64,000 nucleotides of DNA from Burkholderiaceae bacterium (GTDB taxonomy: Bacteria > Pseudomonadota > Gammaproteobacteria > Burkholderiales > Burkholderiaceae_C), in NCBI GenBank assembly GCA_023150375.1, contig JAKLLA010000017.1:62001-126000 (forward strand), written 5' to 3'. The position numbers were made by a program, and so were the translations under genes. This document shows positions 27,398 to 40,044 of this stretch, in pieces (position 1 is the stretch's first letter; the number at the start of each line of letters is the position of its first letter). The notes below the pieces were generated by a model that did not search any database, had not been told where the DNA came from, and worked only from the letters and a program-made list of their open reading frames with translations.

Positions 27398-29635
27398 TCA
27401 GGCGGGCGGCGCGGCGGCGGGCGGCGCGGCGGCGGGCGGCGCGGCGGCGGGCGGCGACGCGTGGGTCGGCGTGGATGGCGGCGTGGATGGCGGCGTGGAT
27501 GGCGACGTGAATGGCGGTGCCGGACCGAGCCGCGCGGTCAGTTCGTCCTCCGGCAGCGGCCGGGCGTAGAGGTAGCCCTGGTGCAGGTGGCAGCCCAGTT
27601 CGCCCAGCACGGCGGCCTGCTCGGCGGTTTCCACCCCCTCGGCCACCACGTCCAGCGCCAGCAGTCGGGCCAGCGTGACGATCGAGGCCACCAGCGCGCG
27701 GTCGCGGCCGTCGCGGTGCAGGTCGCGCACGAAGCTGCGGTCGATCTTCAGCTCGTGCAGCGGGAAGCGCTTGACCTGCGCGAGCGAGGAGTAGCCGGTG
27801 CCGAAGTCGTCCAGCGAGAGCCGGTAGCCGCGCTCGCGCAGCGCGTGCAGGCGCTGCACGCCGGCCTCGGTGTCGGCCATCAGCATCGACTCGGTCACCT
27901 CCAGCACCAGCCGCGCCGGGTCCAGGCCGTGGCGGGCCAGACGCGCGTCGAGCCGCTCGACCAGGTCCTCGGCCGCGAAGGAGGGCGCCGAGATGTTCAC
28001 CGCCACGGTCAGCGTGGCCGGCCAGCGCGTCAGGGCCTGGCAGGCCGCCTCGAGCACCCAGTCGGTGAGCGGCAGGATCAGCCCGCTTTCCTCGGCCAGC
28101 GCGATGAAGTCGCCCGGCATCACCAGGCCGAGCCGGGGGTGCTGCCAGCGCACCAGCGCCTCGACCCCGACGATGCGCTGGCTGCGCGCGTCCAGCTTGG
28201 GCTGGAAGTGCAGGCGCAGCTGGCCCTCGGCGATGGCGTGGCGCAGCTCGGTCTCGCGCTGCAGGCGCTCGCGCGCGCTGTGGTTCAGCCCCTCGTCGAA
28301 GTAGCGCAGCTGCGAGCGGCCGGCGCGCTTGGCCGCGTACAGCGCCTGCTCGGCGTGGGCGGCCAGCTCGGGCGCATCGGCGCCGTCGCGGGGGTGCACC
28401 GCGATGCCGATCGCCGCGTTGAGCACCACGTCGCGTCCGGCGATCAGGATGGGCCGCTCGATGGCGCGCACGAGCCGCTCGGCCACCGTGCCGGCATGGG
28501 CATGCTGGGCCAGGTCCTGCAGCAGCAGCATGAAGCCGTTGGCGCCCACGCGCGCCAGCAGCGCCGCGCTGCGGCCGGGCGTGCCCACCGGGGCGAGGTC
28601 GCGCTGGCGCAGGCCGGCCTGCAGGCGCTCGGCCACCACGCGCAGCACGCGGTCGCCGCCCTCGCGCCCCAGGGCGTCGTTGACGCTGCGAAACTGCAGC
28701 AGGTCCAGGTGCAGCAGGGCGCACAGCGTGCCGCCCGGGCGCTCCTGGCGCAGCGCCGACCGGGCCAGTTCGAGGAAGAACTGGCGGTTGGGCAGGCCGG
28801 TCAGGCCGTCGTAGAGAGCCAGCTGGCGCACCTGGCGCTCGGCCTCGGTGCGCTCGCTGATGTCCTGCGTGATGCCCTCCACGCCGATCTGCCGGCCCAG
28901 CGCGTCGTGCAGCGGCGCAGCCTGCTCGCAAACGCTGCGCAGGCCGCCGTCGAAGCGCTCGATCGTGAAGGTGAGCTGGTAGGGCACGCCCTCGTGCAGC
29001 ACCGCGGCGCGTGCGCGGGCGACGCGCTCGCGGTCGGCCGGCACCACCCGTTCCAGGAAGGCCTGCGGCGAGGCGCAGTGCATCGCCTCGCCGGACACCG
29101 AGAACAGCCGCGCCAGCTCGTCGGAGCAGGCCATGCGGCCCTGCAGGTCGAATTCCCAGCTGCCCATGTGGGCCAGGCGCTGAGCCCGCAGCAGGCTGGC
29201 GCGGCTGCGTTCGACGGCATGGCGCACCTCGGCATTGCGCAGTGCATAGCGGATGCGGTGCGCCAGCAGGCCCCAGTGGATCGGCTTGGTGACGAAGTCG
29301 GTGGCGCCGGCCTGGTAGGCCTGCTCGACCGAGGCCGCGTCGTCCAGCCCGGTGAGCATCAGCACCGGCACCTCGGCCCCGCCGGGCAGGCGGCGCAGGC
29401 GGCGGCAGGTCTCGAAGCCGTCGATGCCCTCCATCATCACGTCCAGCAGCAGCAGCTCGGCCGGGCGCCGGGCCCAGGCGGCCAGCGCGGCCTCGCCGCT
29501 GTCGACCTCTTCGACCTCGAAGCCGGCGTGCTGCAGGCTGCGCAGCGCCATGCTGCGCAGCAGCGGATCGTCGTCCACCAGTAGCAGGCGTGGGCGCGTG
29601 GAAGGGGGGTCGAGCTGGGCGAGGGGGGTGGCCAT
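27398..29635 (-). CDS. Response regulator with PAS, degenerate GGDEF and EAL (c-di-GMP phosphodiesterase) domains
   Basis: A 745-residue cytoplasmic protein: receiver (14-135, Asp65 in LLLLDVMMEG), a PAS-like region (about 150-290), a GGDEF domain whose motif has decayed to GANGF, and an EAL domain with [33 protein letters not shown] and [10 protein letters not shown] intact. It should therefore hydrolyse c-di-GMP but not make it; the dead GGDEF may bind GTP as a regulator. The tail is Pro/Ser/Thr/Ala repeats encoded by tandem repeats. The start at 29635 is favoured by AAGG upstream; an ATG at 29668 is possible. First gene of the receptor-YfiR-kinase operon. Confidence 0.93.
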   Translation of the reverse strand: MATPLAQLDPPSTRPRLLLVDDDPLLRSMALRSLQHAGFEVEEVDSGEAALAAWARRPAELLLLDVMMEGIDGFETCRRLRRLPGGAEVPVLMLTGLDDAASVEQAYQAGATDFVTKPIHWGLLAHRIRYALRNAEVRHAVERSRASLLRAQRLAHMGSWEFDLQGRMACSDELARLFSVSGEAMHCASPQAFLERVVPADRERVARARAAVLHEGVPYQLTFTIERFDGGLRSVCEQAAPLHDALGRQIGVEGITQDISERTEAERQVRQLALYDGLTGLPNRQFFLELARSALRQERPGGTLCALLHLDLLQFRSVNDALGREGGDRVLRVVAERLQAGLRQRDLAPVGTPGRSAALLARVGANGFMLLLQDLAQHAHAGTVAERLVRAIERPILIAGRDVVLNAAIGIAVHPRDGADAPELAAHAEQALYAAKRAGRSQLRYFDEGLNHSARERLQRETELRHAIAEGQLRLHFQPKLDARSQRIVGVEALVRWQHPRLGLVMPGDFIALAEESGLILPLTDWVLEAACQALTRWPATLTVAVNISAPSFAAEDLVERLDARLARHGLDPARLVLEVTESMLMADTEAGVQRLHALRERGYRLSLDDFGTGYSSLAQVKRFPLHELKIDRSFVRDLHRDGRDRALVASIVTLARLLALDVVAEGVETAEQAAVLGELGCHLHQGYLYARPLPEDELTARLGPAPPFTSPSTPPSTPPSTPTHASPPAAAPPAAAPPAAAPPA
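27404..27456 (-). repeat. 15-bp tandem repeat encoding the C-terminal PPAAA tail of the EAL protein
   Basis: The plus-strand unit GGGCGGCGCGGCGGC is repeated three times plus a partial copy. It encodes Pro-Pro-Ala-Ala-Ala repeats at the extreme C-terminus. Copy number may vary between strains. Confidence 0.85.
27468..27515 (-). repeat. 12-bp tandem repeat encoding Pro/Ser/Thr repeats in the EAL protein
   Basis: Four copies (three identical, one diverged) of GGCGTGGATGGC on the plus strand lie next to the 15-bp repeat. They encode PSTP-type repeats between the EAL domain and the tail. Confidence 0.8.
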
Positions 29636-29722
29636 GGCGCAGCCTTCAGCGTCCCGGCGTGCCGCCATGGGCGGGGTCTCGGCGGCGGGGATGACGGATT
29701 TCAGGCACGGAAGGCGGGGTGG

Positions 29723-29807
29723 GCATCGCAGATGTCTCGACATCGGCCGATGCGGCGCGGACTTGAGCAGGCGCAAGGCGTTGTCCCTGCCGCGGCAGGG
29801 GTATGCT
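29723..29807. promoter_or_regulatory. Palindrome-rich divergent promoter region of the two signalling operons
   Basis: Between the EAL gene (leftward, start 29635) and the hybrid kinase (rightward, start 29887) are nested dyads: GATGTC-TC-GACATC at 29731-29744, CATCGGCCGATG at 29741-29752, and GCATCG at 29723 paired with CGATGC at 29748. A perfect 16-bp palindrome CCCTGCCGCGGCAGGG at 29785-29800 lies between TTGTCC (29781-29786) and TATGCT (29802-29807), a plausible -35/-10 pair (15-bp spacing) for the rightward operon. Operator function is inference. Confidence 0.5.
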
Positions 29808-29886
29808 CGGCGCGCTCCCGAGTGCGTCGAGCCACCGGATGGGCCCGGCGGCGTGGCGGCTGTTTCCACACTCACCGTTCCTGCCG

Positions 29887-33176
<3,290 letters not shown>

Positions 33177-33180
<4 letters not shown>

Positions 33181-35405
33181 GCCCGTCCCCGCACACCGAG
33201 CCGCACCCCGACCCGCACGAGGCCCGGGATGCCCGTGCGCGCCTGCTGATCGTCGACGACGTGCGCGAGAACCTGCACGCGCTGATGAACGTGCTGCGCG
33301 ACGACTACCTGCTGCTGGCGGCCACCAGCGGCGAGAAGGCGCTGGCGCTGGCGCGCCGGCACCCCCAGCCCGACCTGATCCTGCTGGACATCAAGATGCC
33401 CGGCATGGACGGCTACTCGGTGCTGACGGCCCTCAAGCTCGATGCGGCCACGGCGGACATCCCGGTGATCTTCGTCACCGCGCTGGCCGAGGCGGCCGAC
33501 GAGGCGCGCGGCCTGAAGATGGGTGCGGCCGACTACATCACCAAGCCGGTCAACGCCGAGCTGCTGCGGGTGCGCGTGCGCAACCAGCTGGAGCTGCGGC
33601 GCTACCGCCGCCAGCCGGTGCTCTACGACATCGCCGCCCACGCCGACCCGGCGCACCCGCCCTCGCTGCTGGTGGTCGACGACGTGCCGGAGAACCTGCA
33701 CGCCCTGATCGAGGCGCTGAAGGGCGAGTTCCGCATCCAGGTGGCCAGCCACGGTGCGAAGGCGCTGGAGGTGGTGCTGGGCCCGGCGCCGCCCGACCTG
33801 ATCCTGCTGGACATCCTGATGCCCGACATGGACGGCTACGAGGTCTGCCGCCGCGTCAAGGCCTCGCCTTCGGGCAACCGCATCCCGGTGATCTTCGTCA
33901 GCATGGTGGGCGCGGTGCAGGACAAGGTGCGCGGCTTTGCGCTGGGGGCCAGCGACTACATCACCAAGCCCTTCGACATCGAGGAGGTGCGCGCGCGCAT
34001 CCGCGCCCACCTGGAGCTGGCGCGGCTGCGGCGCTTCCTGGAGGATCTGGTGGCGCAGCGCAGCGCGATGCTGCAGGTCAGCGAGGAGAAGTACCGCACC
34101 CTGGCACACCGCGATCCGCTGACCGGCCTGTCCAACCGCGTGCTGTTCGCCGAGCAGCTCGACCAGGCCATCGCCCAGGCCGAGCGCAGCCAGCGCCAGT
34201 TCGCGCTGCTGGTGCTCGACCTGGACAAGTTCGCCGCCGTCAACGAGAGCTTCGGCCATGGCCTGGGCGACCAGCTGCTCATCGAGGTGGCGCGCCGGCT
34301 GCGGACCCTGCTGCCCGAGGGGGACGCGATCGCCCGCGTGGGCGGCGACGAGTTCCACATCCTGCTCGACCGCGACGAGGCCGCGCCCTGGATGGACCTG
34401 TCGGCACAGCGGCTGATCGAGGCGCTGTCCCAGCCCTTCGACCTGGAGGGCCAGCGCCTGTACGTGGGGGCGAGCATCGGCATCGCGCTGTACCCCGACG
34501 ACGGCCGCAGCGCCGCCGTGCTGCAGAGCCACGCCGATGCCGCGCTGCACCGCGCCAAGGCGGAGGGGCGCAACACGCTGCGCTTCTTCTCGCCGGACAT
34601 GACCCGCCAGGCACGCGAGCGCCTGACGCTGGAGGCCGACCTGCGCCATGCGCTGCAAGACGGCCAGCTGCGGCTGCACTACCAGCCGCAGCTCGACCTG
34701 GCCAGCGGGCGCATCGTCGGGCTGGAGGCGCTGGTGCGCTGGCAGCATCCGCAGCGCGGCCTGGTCTCGCCGGCGGCGTTCATCCCGATGGCCGAGGAGA
34801 GCGGCCTGATCGTGCCGCTGGGCGACTGGGTGCTGCGCGAGGCCTGCCGCCAGATCAAGGCCTGGGAGACCCAGGGCCTGGCGCCGCGCCACACGGCGGT
34901 CAACATCTCGGCGGTGCAGCTCGGCCGTGGCGATCTGGTGCACTCGGTGCGGCAGGCGCTGGCGCAGGCCGATCTGGCCCCGCAGCGGCTGGAGCTGGAG
35001 ATCACCGAGAGCTTCCTGATGGGCGACCGCGACCGGGCGATCCACGCGCTGGCCGAGCTGCGCGGCCTGGGGCTGCGCCTGTCGATCGACGATTTCGGCA
35101 CCGGCTATTCCTCGCTGGCCTACCTGCAGCAGCTGGCGGTGCACAAGCTGAAGGTGGACATCTCCTTCGTGCGCGACATCACCACCAACCCCGGCAACGC
35201 CTCCATCGTCCGGGCCATCGTCGCGCTGGGCCACAGCCTGGGGCTGGAGATCGTCGCCGAGGGGGTGGAAACCGCCGAGCAGGCCGAGCAGCTGCGCGGC
35301 CTGGGCTGCGAGGCGATCCAGGGCTGGCTGGTGAGCCGCCCGCTGCCGGCCGAGGCGATCACCGCCCTGCTGGCGCAGGCCGCGGCCCGGGCGGACGGCG
35401 CCTGA
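33177..35405 (+). CDS. Double-receiver GGDEF-EAL response regulator
   Basis: A 742-residue output protein for the kinase upstream (ATGA overlap). Receiver 1 (22-140) has phospho-acceptor Asp71 in [14 protein letters not shown]; receiver 2 (163-285) has Asp212 in [14 protein letters not shown]. The GGDEF domain has an intact RVGGDEF and the EAL domain has intact [28 protein letters not shown] and [10 protein letters not shown]. Both synthesis and breakdown of c-di-GMP are therefore possible, with balance set by phosphorylation. The two receivers are similar to each other, suggesting internal duplication. It ends 12 bp from the putA stop (convergent). Confidence 0.94.
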
Positions 35406-35417
35406 AGGGCCGATCGA

Positions 35418-38400
35418 CTACTGCGCCGCCAGCATCATCAGGCTGGCATTGCCGCCGGCGGCGGCGGTGTTCAGGCTCAGCGTGCGCTCGACCAGCAGGG
35501 GCAGCAGCGGCAGGTCCGCCGCATCCTCGCCGAGCGCGGTGACGCCGACGATCGGGCCCGGGCGCTGCGCCAGCGCCCGGCAGGTCGCCTGCAGCGAGGC
35601 GGCGCTGCCCTGGTGCAGCACGGCGTCCAGGTCGACGTCCAGGCCGGCCGCCAGCGGGTCGGCGTGCAGCGTGATCTCGGGCTGCAGTGCCGCCGGCAGG
35701 CGCGCGCGCAGCGCGGCGGCCTCGGCCGGCCAGACGGCGCGGCTGCCGGCGGCCAGCACCGCGGCCAGCTGCAGCAGCCGGGCCTGCGGCTGCTCGGCCA
35801 GGCAGAGCACCGCGCGGCGCGGCAGCAGGCGCCAGAGGTTGCGCTCGCCGGTCGGGCCGGCCAGCGCCAGCCCGGCGCGGGCGGCGGCCAGCCGCCCGGC
35901 CTGCCCGGCCAGCCGGGCGCAGGCCTGCTGCAGGGTCGTGTCGCCGGTCTGGACCGCCCAGTCCTGCAGCGCCTGCAGGGCCTTCCGCGAGGCGTCCGGC
36001 GGGGAATCCGACGGGGAGGGCGGCGGCGGGTCGGCGGCGGCAACCGGCCGGCCCGATGGGGCCGCGCCGTCGGGGCCCTGCAGCGCCCGGGCGAAGTCCA
36101 GCGCGCGCCCGAGCGCGTCGGCTGGGCGCCGCGCCAGCAGGCGGTACAGGTAGAGCGGCCCGCCGGCCTTGGGCCCGGTGCCCGACAGGCCCTCGCCGCC
36201 GAAGGGCTGCACCCCGACCACGGCGGCGACCATCGGGCGGTTCACGTAGAGGTTGCCGACCCGGGCCCGCTCGGCCACCGCGGCGATGGTCTCGTCGATG
36301 CGGGTGTGCAGCCCCAGGGTCAGGCCGTAGCCGCGCGCGTGGATGGCGTCCAGCAGGGCCGGCAGCGCGCTGCGGCGCCAGCGCAGCACGTGCAGCACCG
36401 GGCCGAAGACCTCGCGCTGCAGCGCCTCGACGCGATCGATCTCGATCACCGCCGGGGCCACGAAGTGGCCCGGCGGCAGCCCGGCCGGCAGGGCCAGGCG
36501 GGTGACGCGGTGGCCCTGGGCGCGCAGGGCGTCGATGTGCTGCTCGAGGGCGGCGCGGGCCTCGGCGTCGATGACCGGGCCGATGTCCACCTCGAGCGCG
36601 TCCGGGCGGCCCAGGCGCAGCTCGGCCAGCGCGCCGTGCAGCATGGTCAGGATGCGCTCGGCCACCTCCTCCTGCAGGCACAGCAGGCGCAGCGCCGAGC
36701 AGCGCTGGCCGGCGCTGTCGAAGGCCGAGGCCAGCACGTCGGCCACCACCTGCTCGGGCAGCGCCGAGGCGTCGACGATCATCGCGTTGAGCCCGCCGGT
36801 CTCGGCGATCAGCGGCAGCGGCTGGCCGTGGCGGTCCAGCCGGCCGGCCAGGCGGCGCTGCAGGAGGCGCGCCACCTCGGTGCTGCCGGTGAAGAGCACG
36901 CCCTGCACCCGCGCATCGCCGATCAGGCGCTCGCCCACCGTCTCGCCGCGCCCGGGCAGCAGCTGCAGCGCGGCCGGCGGCAGCCCGGCGGCGTGAAAGG
37001 CCCGCACCGCCGCGGCGGCCACCAGCGGCGTCTGCTCGGCCGGCTTGGCCAGCACGGTGTTGCCGGCGGCCAGCGCCGCGGCGACCTGGCCGGTGAAGAT
37101 GGCCAGCGGGAAGTTCCAGGGGCTGATGCAGGCCACCACGCCGAGCGGCGCGTGGCCGGCCGCCTCGAACCCGTGGCGCAGCTGCGCGGCATCGAAGCGC
37201 AGGAAGTCCACCGCCTCGCGGATCTCCCCCTGGGCGTTGGCGCAGGTCTTGCCCGCCTCGCGCACCAGCAGGGCGAGCAGGGCCTCGGCCTGGGCCTCCA
37301 GGTGGTCGGCCGTGGCGTCGAGCAGCGCGGCGCGCTGCCCGGGATCGGTGGCGGCCCAGTGCGGCGCGAAGGCCTGGGCCGCGGCGAGGGCGGCCTCCAG
37401 CTCCGCCTCGCTGGCTTCGTGCACCCAGCCCACCGTGTCGCGGGCGTCGGCCGGGTTGGTCACCGCGGTGGCCGGGTGGCGGGGGACCGCCGGCGGCTCG
37501 GCCAGCAGCGCGGCGGCCTGCCTGGGGTGCGCGGCCTGGGCCGGCAGGGCTTGGGCCAGGCGGGCCAGCGTGGCCTCGTCGGCCAGGTCGAGGCCGCGCG
37601 AGTTGCGCCGCAGCCGGCCGTACAGGTCGGCCGGCAGCGCCAGGGCCGGGTGCGGCAGGCCGGGGCGGCCCTCGCGCGCGGCCAGCGCATCGACCTGCGC
37701 CACGGGGTCGCGCACCAGCTCGGCCAGCGGGGTGGACGCATCGGCCACGCGGTGCACGAAGGAGCTGTTGGCGCCGTTCTCGAGCAGGCGGCGCACCAGG
37801 TAGGCCAGCAGGGATTCGTGGCTGCCCACCGGGGCGTAGATGCGGCAGGGCCGCTGCAGGCCGGCGGCGCCGACCACCTGCTCGTACAGCGGCTCGCCCA
37901 TGCCGTGCAGGCACTGGAACTCGTACTGGTCGGGGCGCCAGCGTGCCGGGTCGGCCAGCGTGTGGATCGCCGCCAGGCTGTGCGCGTTGTGGGTGGCGAA
38001 CTGCGCGAAGACCGCATCCGGCGCGGCGAGCAGGCGGCGTGCGCAGGCCAGGTAGGCCACATCGGTGTAGGCCTTGCGGGTGTAGACCGGGTAGCCGGCC
38101 AGGCCCTCGGTCTGGGCACGCTTGATCTCGCTGTCCCAGTACGCGCCCTTGACCAGGCGCAGCATCAGCCGCCGCCGGGTGGCACGCGCCAGCCCGATCA
38201 GATGGTCGATCACCGCCGGGCAGCGCTTCTGGTAGGCCTGCACGACGAAGCCCAGGCCGTTCCAGCCGGCCAGCGCCGGCTCGTGGCAGAGCCGCTCGAA
38301 CAGGTCCAGCGAGAGCTCGAGCCGGTCGGCCTCCTCGGCGTCGAGGTTCAGGCCGAGGTCGTAGCGGCAGGCCAGCGTGGCCAGCCCGGCCAGGCGGGGG

Positions 38401-39326
38401 TAGAGCTCGTCCATCACGCGGGCCTGCTGGGCGCGGCTGTAGCGCGGGTGCAGGGCCGACAGCTTGATCGAGATGCCTGGTCCTTGCAGCGGACCGCGCC
38501 CGCCGGCCGCCTGGCCGATGGCGTGGATGGCCGCCTCGTAGGCGCTGCGGTAGCGCTCGGCGTCGGCGGCGGTGAGGGCGGCCTCGCCCAGCATGTCGTA
38601 GGAGTGCCGGAAGCCCTGCGCCTCGCGCCGGCCGGCGCGCTGCAGGGCCTCGTCGATGCTGCGGCCGCTGACGAACTGTTCACCCATCAGCCGCATCGCC
38701 ATGTCCAGGGCGCGGCGGATCAGCGGCTCGCCGCCGCGCGCGGTCAGCCGGGCCAGCGCGGCGCCCAGGCCCTGCTCGCTGTGGGTGGCCACCAGCCGGC
38801 CGGTGATCAGCAGGCCCCAGGCGGCGGCATTCACGAACAGCGAGCGGCCGCGCCTGAGGTGGCGCTCCCAGTGGCCGGGGGCCACCTTGTCGCGGATCAG
38901 CGCGTCGCGGGTGGCGTCGTCGGGGATGCGCAGCAGGGCCTCGGCCAGGCACATCAGCGCCACGCCCTCCTGCGACGACAGCGAGAAGGCCTGCAGCAGC
39001 TCCTGCACCAGGCCGCCGCGCCAGGGGCTGCGGGAGCGCTCGCGCAGCCCGCGTGCCAGCCGGGTGGCCAGGGCCTCGGCGGCCTGGGCCTGCGCCGGCG
39101 TCAGGCGCGCCTGCGCCAGCAGTGGCGGCAAGGCCTGCGGCTCGGGCAGGCGGCAGGCCGCGGTGATGGCCTGGCGCGAGGCGCTGCGCCGCGGCAGCGG
39201 GGTGAAGGCGGCGAAGGGCGGCGGCGCGGCGTCGGCCGAGGCGGCAGGATCGGCCGGCCGGCCGGAGGTCGGGGTCGGGTGGGTTCGGCAGTCCATGGCG
39301 GCAGGTCGGGCGTTGAAAATCGCCAT
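35418..39326 (-). CDS. putA: Bifunctional proline dehydrogenase / L-glutamate-gamma-semialdehyde dehydrogenase PutA
   Basis: A 1302-residue enzyme oxidising proline to glutamate. The proline dehydrogenase part (about 100-520) shows GISIKLSALHPRYSRAQ, LGLNLDAEEADRLELSLDLF and RLVKGAYWDSEIKRAQ. The aldehyde dehydrogenase part (about 620-1100) shows CISPWNFPLAIFTGQVAAAL, GSTEVARLL, ETGGLNAMIVDASA and the catalytic Cys in GQRCSALR. The C-terminal conserved tail ends GGNASLMMLAAQ. There is no ribbon-helix-helix domain at the N-terminus, only a Pro/Ala-rich stretch, so it should not repress its own gene as E. coli PutA does. The start could be 39326 or 39296; neither has a clear ribosome binding site. 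Confidence 0.96.
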   Translation of the reverse strand: MAIFNARPAAMDCRTHPTPTSGRPADPAASADAAPPPFAAFTPLPRRSASRQAITAACRLPEPQALPPLLAQARLTPAQAQAAEALATRLARGLRERSRSPWRGGLVQELLQAFSLSSQEGVALMCLAEALLRIPDDATRDALIRDKVAPGHWERHLRRGRSLFVNAAAWGLLITGRLVATHSEQGLGAALARLTARGGEPLIRRALDMAMRLMGEQFVSGRSIDEALQRAGRREAQGFRHSYDMLGEAALTAADAERYRSAYEAAIHAIGQAAGGRGPLQGPGISIKLSALHPRYSRAQQARVMDELYPRLAGLATLACRYDLGLNLDAEEADRLELSLDLFERLCHEPALAGWNGLGFVVQAYQKRCPAVIDHLIGLARATRRRLMLRLVKGAYWDSEIKRAQTEGLAGYPVYTRKAYTDVAYLACARRLLAAPDAVFAQFATHNAHSLAAIHTLADPARWRPDQYEFQCLHGMGEPLYEQVVGAAGLQRPCRIYAPVGSHESLLAYLVRRLLENGANSSFVHRVADASTPLAELVRDPVAQVDALAAREGRPGLPHPALALPADLYGRLRRNSRGLDLADEATLARLAQALPAQAAHPRQAAALLAEPPAVPRHPATAVTNPADARDTVGWVHEASEAELEAALAAAQAFAPHWAATDPGQRAALLDATADHLEAQAEALLALLVREAGKTCANAQGEIREAVDFLRFDAAQLRHGFEAAGHAPLGVVACISPWNFPLAIFTGQVAAALAAGNTVLAKPAEQTPLVAAAAVRAFHAAGLPPAALQLLPGRGETVGERLIGDARVQGVLFTGSTEVARLLQRRLAGRLDRHGQPLPLIAETGGLNAMIVDASALPEQVVADVLASAFDSAGQRCSALRLLCLQEEVAERILTMLHGALAELRLGRPDALEVDIGPVIDAEARAALEQHIDALRAQGHRVTRLALPAGLPPGHFVAPAVIEIDRVEALQREVFGPVLHVLRWRRSALPALLDAIHARGYGLTLGLHTRIDETIAAVAERARVGNLYVNRPMVAAVVGVQPFGGEGLSGTGPKAGGPLYLYRLLARRPADALGRALDFARALQGPDGAAPSGRPVAAADPPPPSPSDSPPDASRKALQALQDWAVQTGDTTLQQACARLAGQAGRLAAARAGLALAGPTGERNLWRLLPRRAVLCLAEQPQARLLQLAAVLAAGSRAVWPAEAAALRARLPAALQPEITLHADPLAAGLDVDLDAVLHQGSAASLQATCRALAQRPGPIVGVTALGEDAADLPLLPLLVERTLSLNTAAAGGNASLMMLAAQ

Positions 39327-39389
39327 GATCGAGCCGCGGCTGCCGAATTACTCGCTAAAGTTCAGGCCATTCACCGCAGAAAGTTCGTC
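39327..39389. promoter_or_regulatory. Divergent putA / Lrp-regulator promoter region
   Basis: Only 63 bp separate the two divergent starts, and this is the only locally less GC-rich stretch (around GAATTACTCGCTAAAG). It must carry both promoters and probably the binding site of the Lrp-type protein. AAAGTTC occurs twice (39357 and 39380), a possible half-site pair. The role is inferred from layout. Confidence 0.5.
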
Positions 39390-39878
39390 ATGCCGATGGC
39401 CGACGCCGTTGCCAGTCTGGATCGCACCGACCTGCGCATCCTCGCCCTGCTGCAGGCCGACGGCCGGCTCTCCAACCTCAAGCTGGCCGAGGCGGTGGCG
39501 CTGTCGCCCACCGCGGTGCTGGCGCGGGTGCAGCGGCTCACGCGCGAGGGCTTCATCCTCGGCTACGAGGCCCGCCTGGACCCGCAGCGCCTCGGCCTGG
39601 GCCTGCTGGTCTTCGTGGAGGTGCTGCTCGACCGCACCAGCGCCAATGTCTTCGAGCAGTTCCGCGCCGCGGTGCAGGCCCGGCCCGAGATCATGCGCTG
39701 CCACATGGTGGCCGGCGGCTTCGACTACCTGCTCGAGCTGCGCGTGGCCGACATGAACGCCTACCGGGCGCTGGCGGCCGCGGTGCTCTGGTCGCTGCCG
39801 GGGGTGCGCGAGACCCGCACCTACGCCGTGATGGAGGAGGTCAAGAACAGCGCCCGGCTGCCGTTGCCGGGCGGCTGA
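39390..39878 (+). CDS. Lrp/AsnC-family regulator, probable activator of putA
   Basis: A 162-residue regulator. The helix-turn-helix (about 10-60) contains LDRTDLRILALLQADGRLSN and LAEAVALSPTAVLARVQRLT, and the C-terminal RAM ligand domain (about 70-155) contains CHMVAGGFDYLLEL and LPGVRETRTYAVMEEVK. It is divergent from putA with 63 bp between, the arrangement of PutR/BkdR-type regulators that activate proline dehydrogenase when proline is present. A second in-frame ATG lies at 39396. The target is inferred from position. Confidence 0.92.
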   Translation: MPMADAVASLDRTDLRILALLQADGRLSNLKLAEAVALSPTAVLARVQRLTREGFILGYEARLDPQRLGLGLLVFVEVLLDRTSANVFEQFRAAVQARPEIMRCHMVAGGFDYLLELRVADMNAYRALAAAVLWSLPGVRETRTYAVMEEVKNSARLPLPGG

Positions 39879-39966
39879 AGCCTGCGCTGGCGCATGGGCC
39901 GCGGCGCGCTGCTGTCCATCCCGGGTTTCGGGGGGTGGTCCTCGCCGGTGGGGGCCCGCACTCCGT

Positions 39967-39972
39967 TACGAT
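39967..39972 (+). promoter_or_regulatory. Possible -10 element upstream of the coiled-coil gene
   Basis: TACGAT at 39967-39972 lies in the 11-mer GTTACGATCGC, which also occurs upstream of purD (57775-57785). It is the best -10 candidate in the 166-bp gap before the GTG at 40045; the -35 is unclear. Confidence 0.35.
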
Positions 39973-40044
39973 CGCCTCAGCGTGCCCGAGGGAGCGCCGA
40001 AGTCGGCGCCCAGGCCGCCGCCCGTGAGGCGCTGGAGGAACAAC

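Noticed and set aside
21704-29584. A 2626-codon open frame on the plus strand
   Set aside because: It is antisense to four well-supported genes; long antisense frames arise from very high GC and its protein is low-complexity without any domain.
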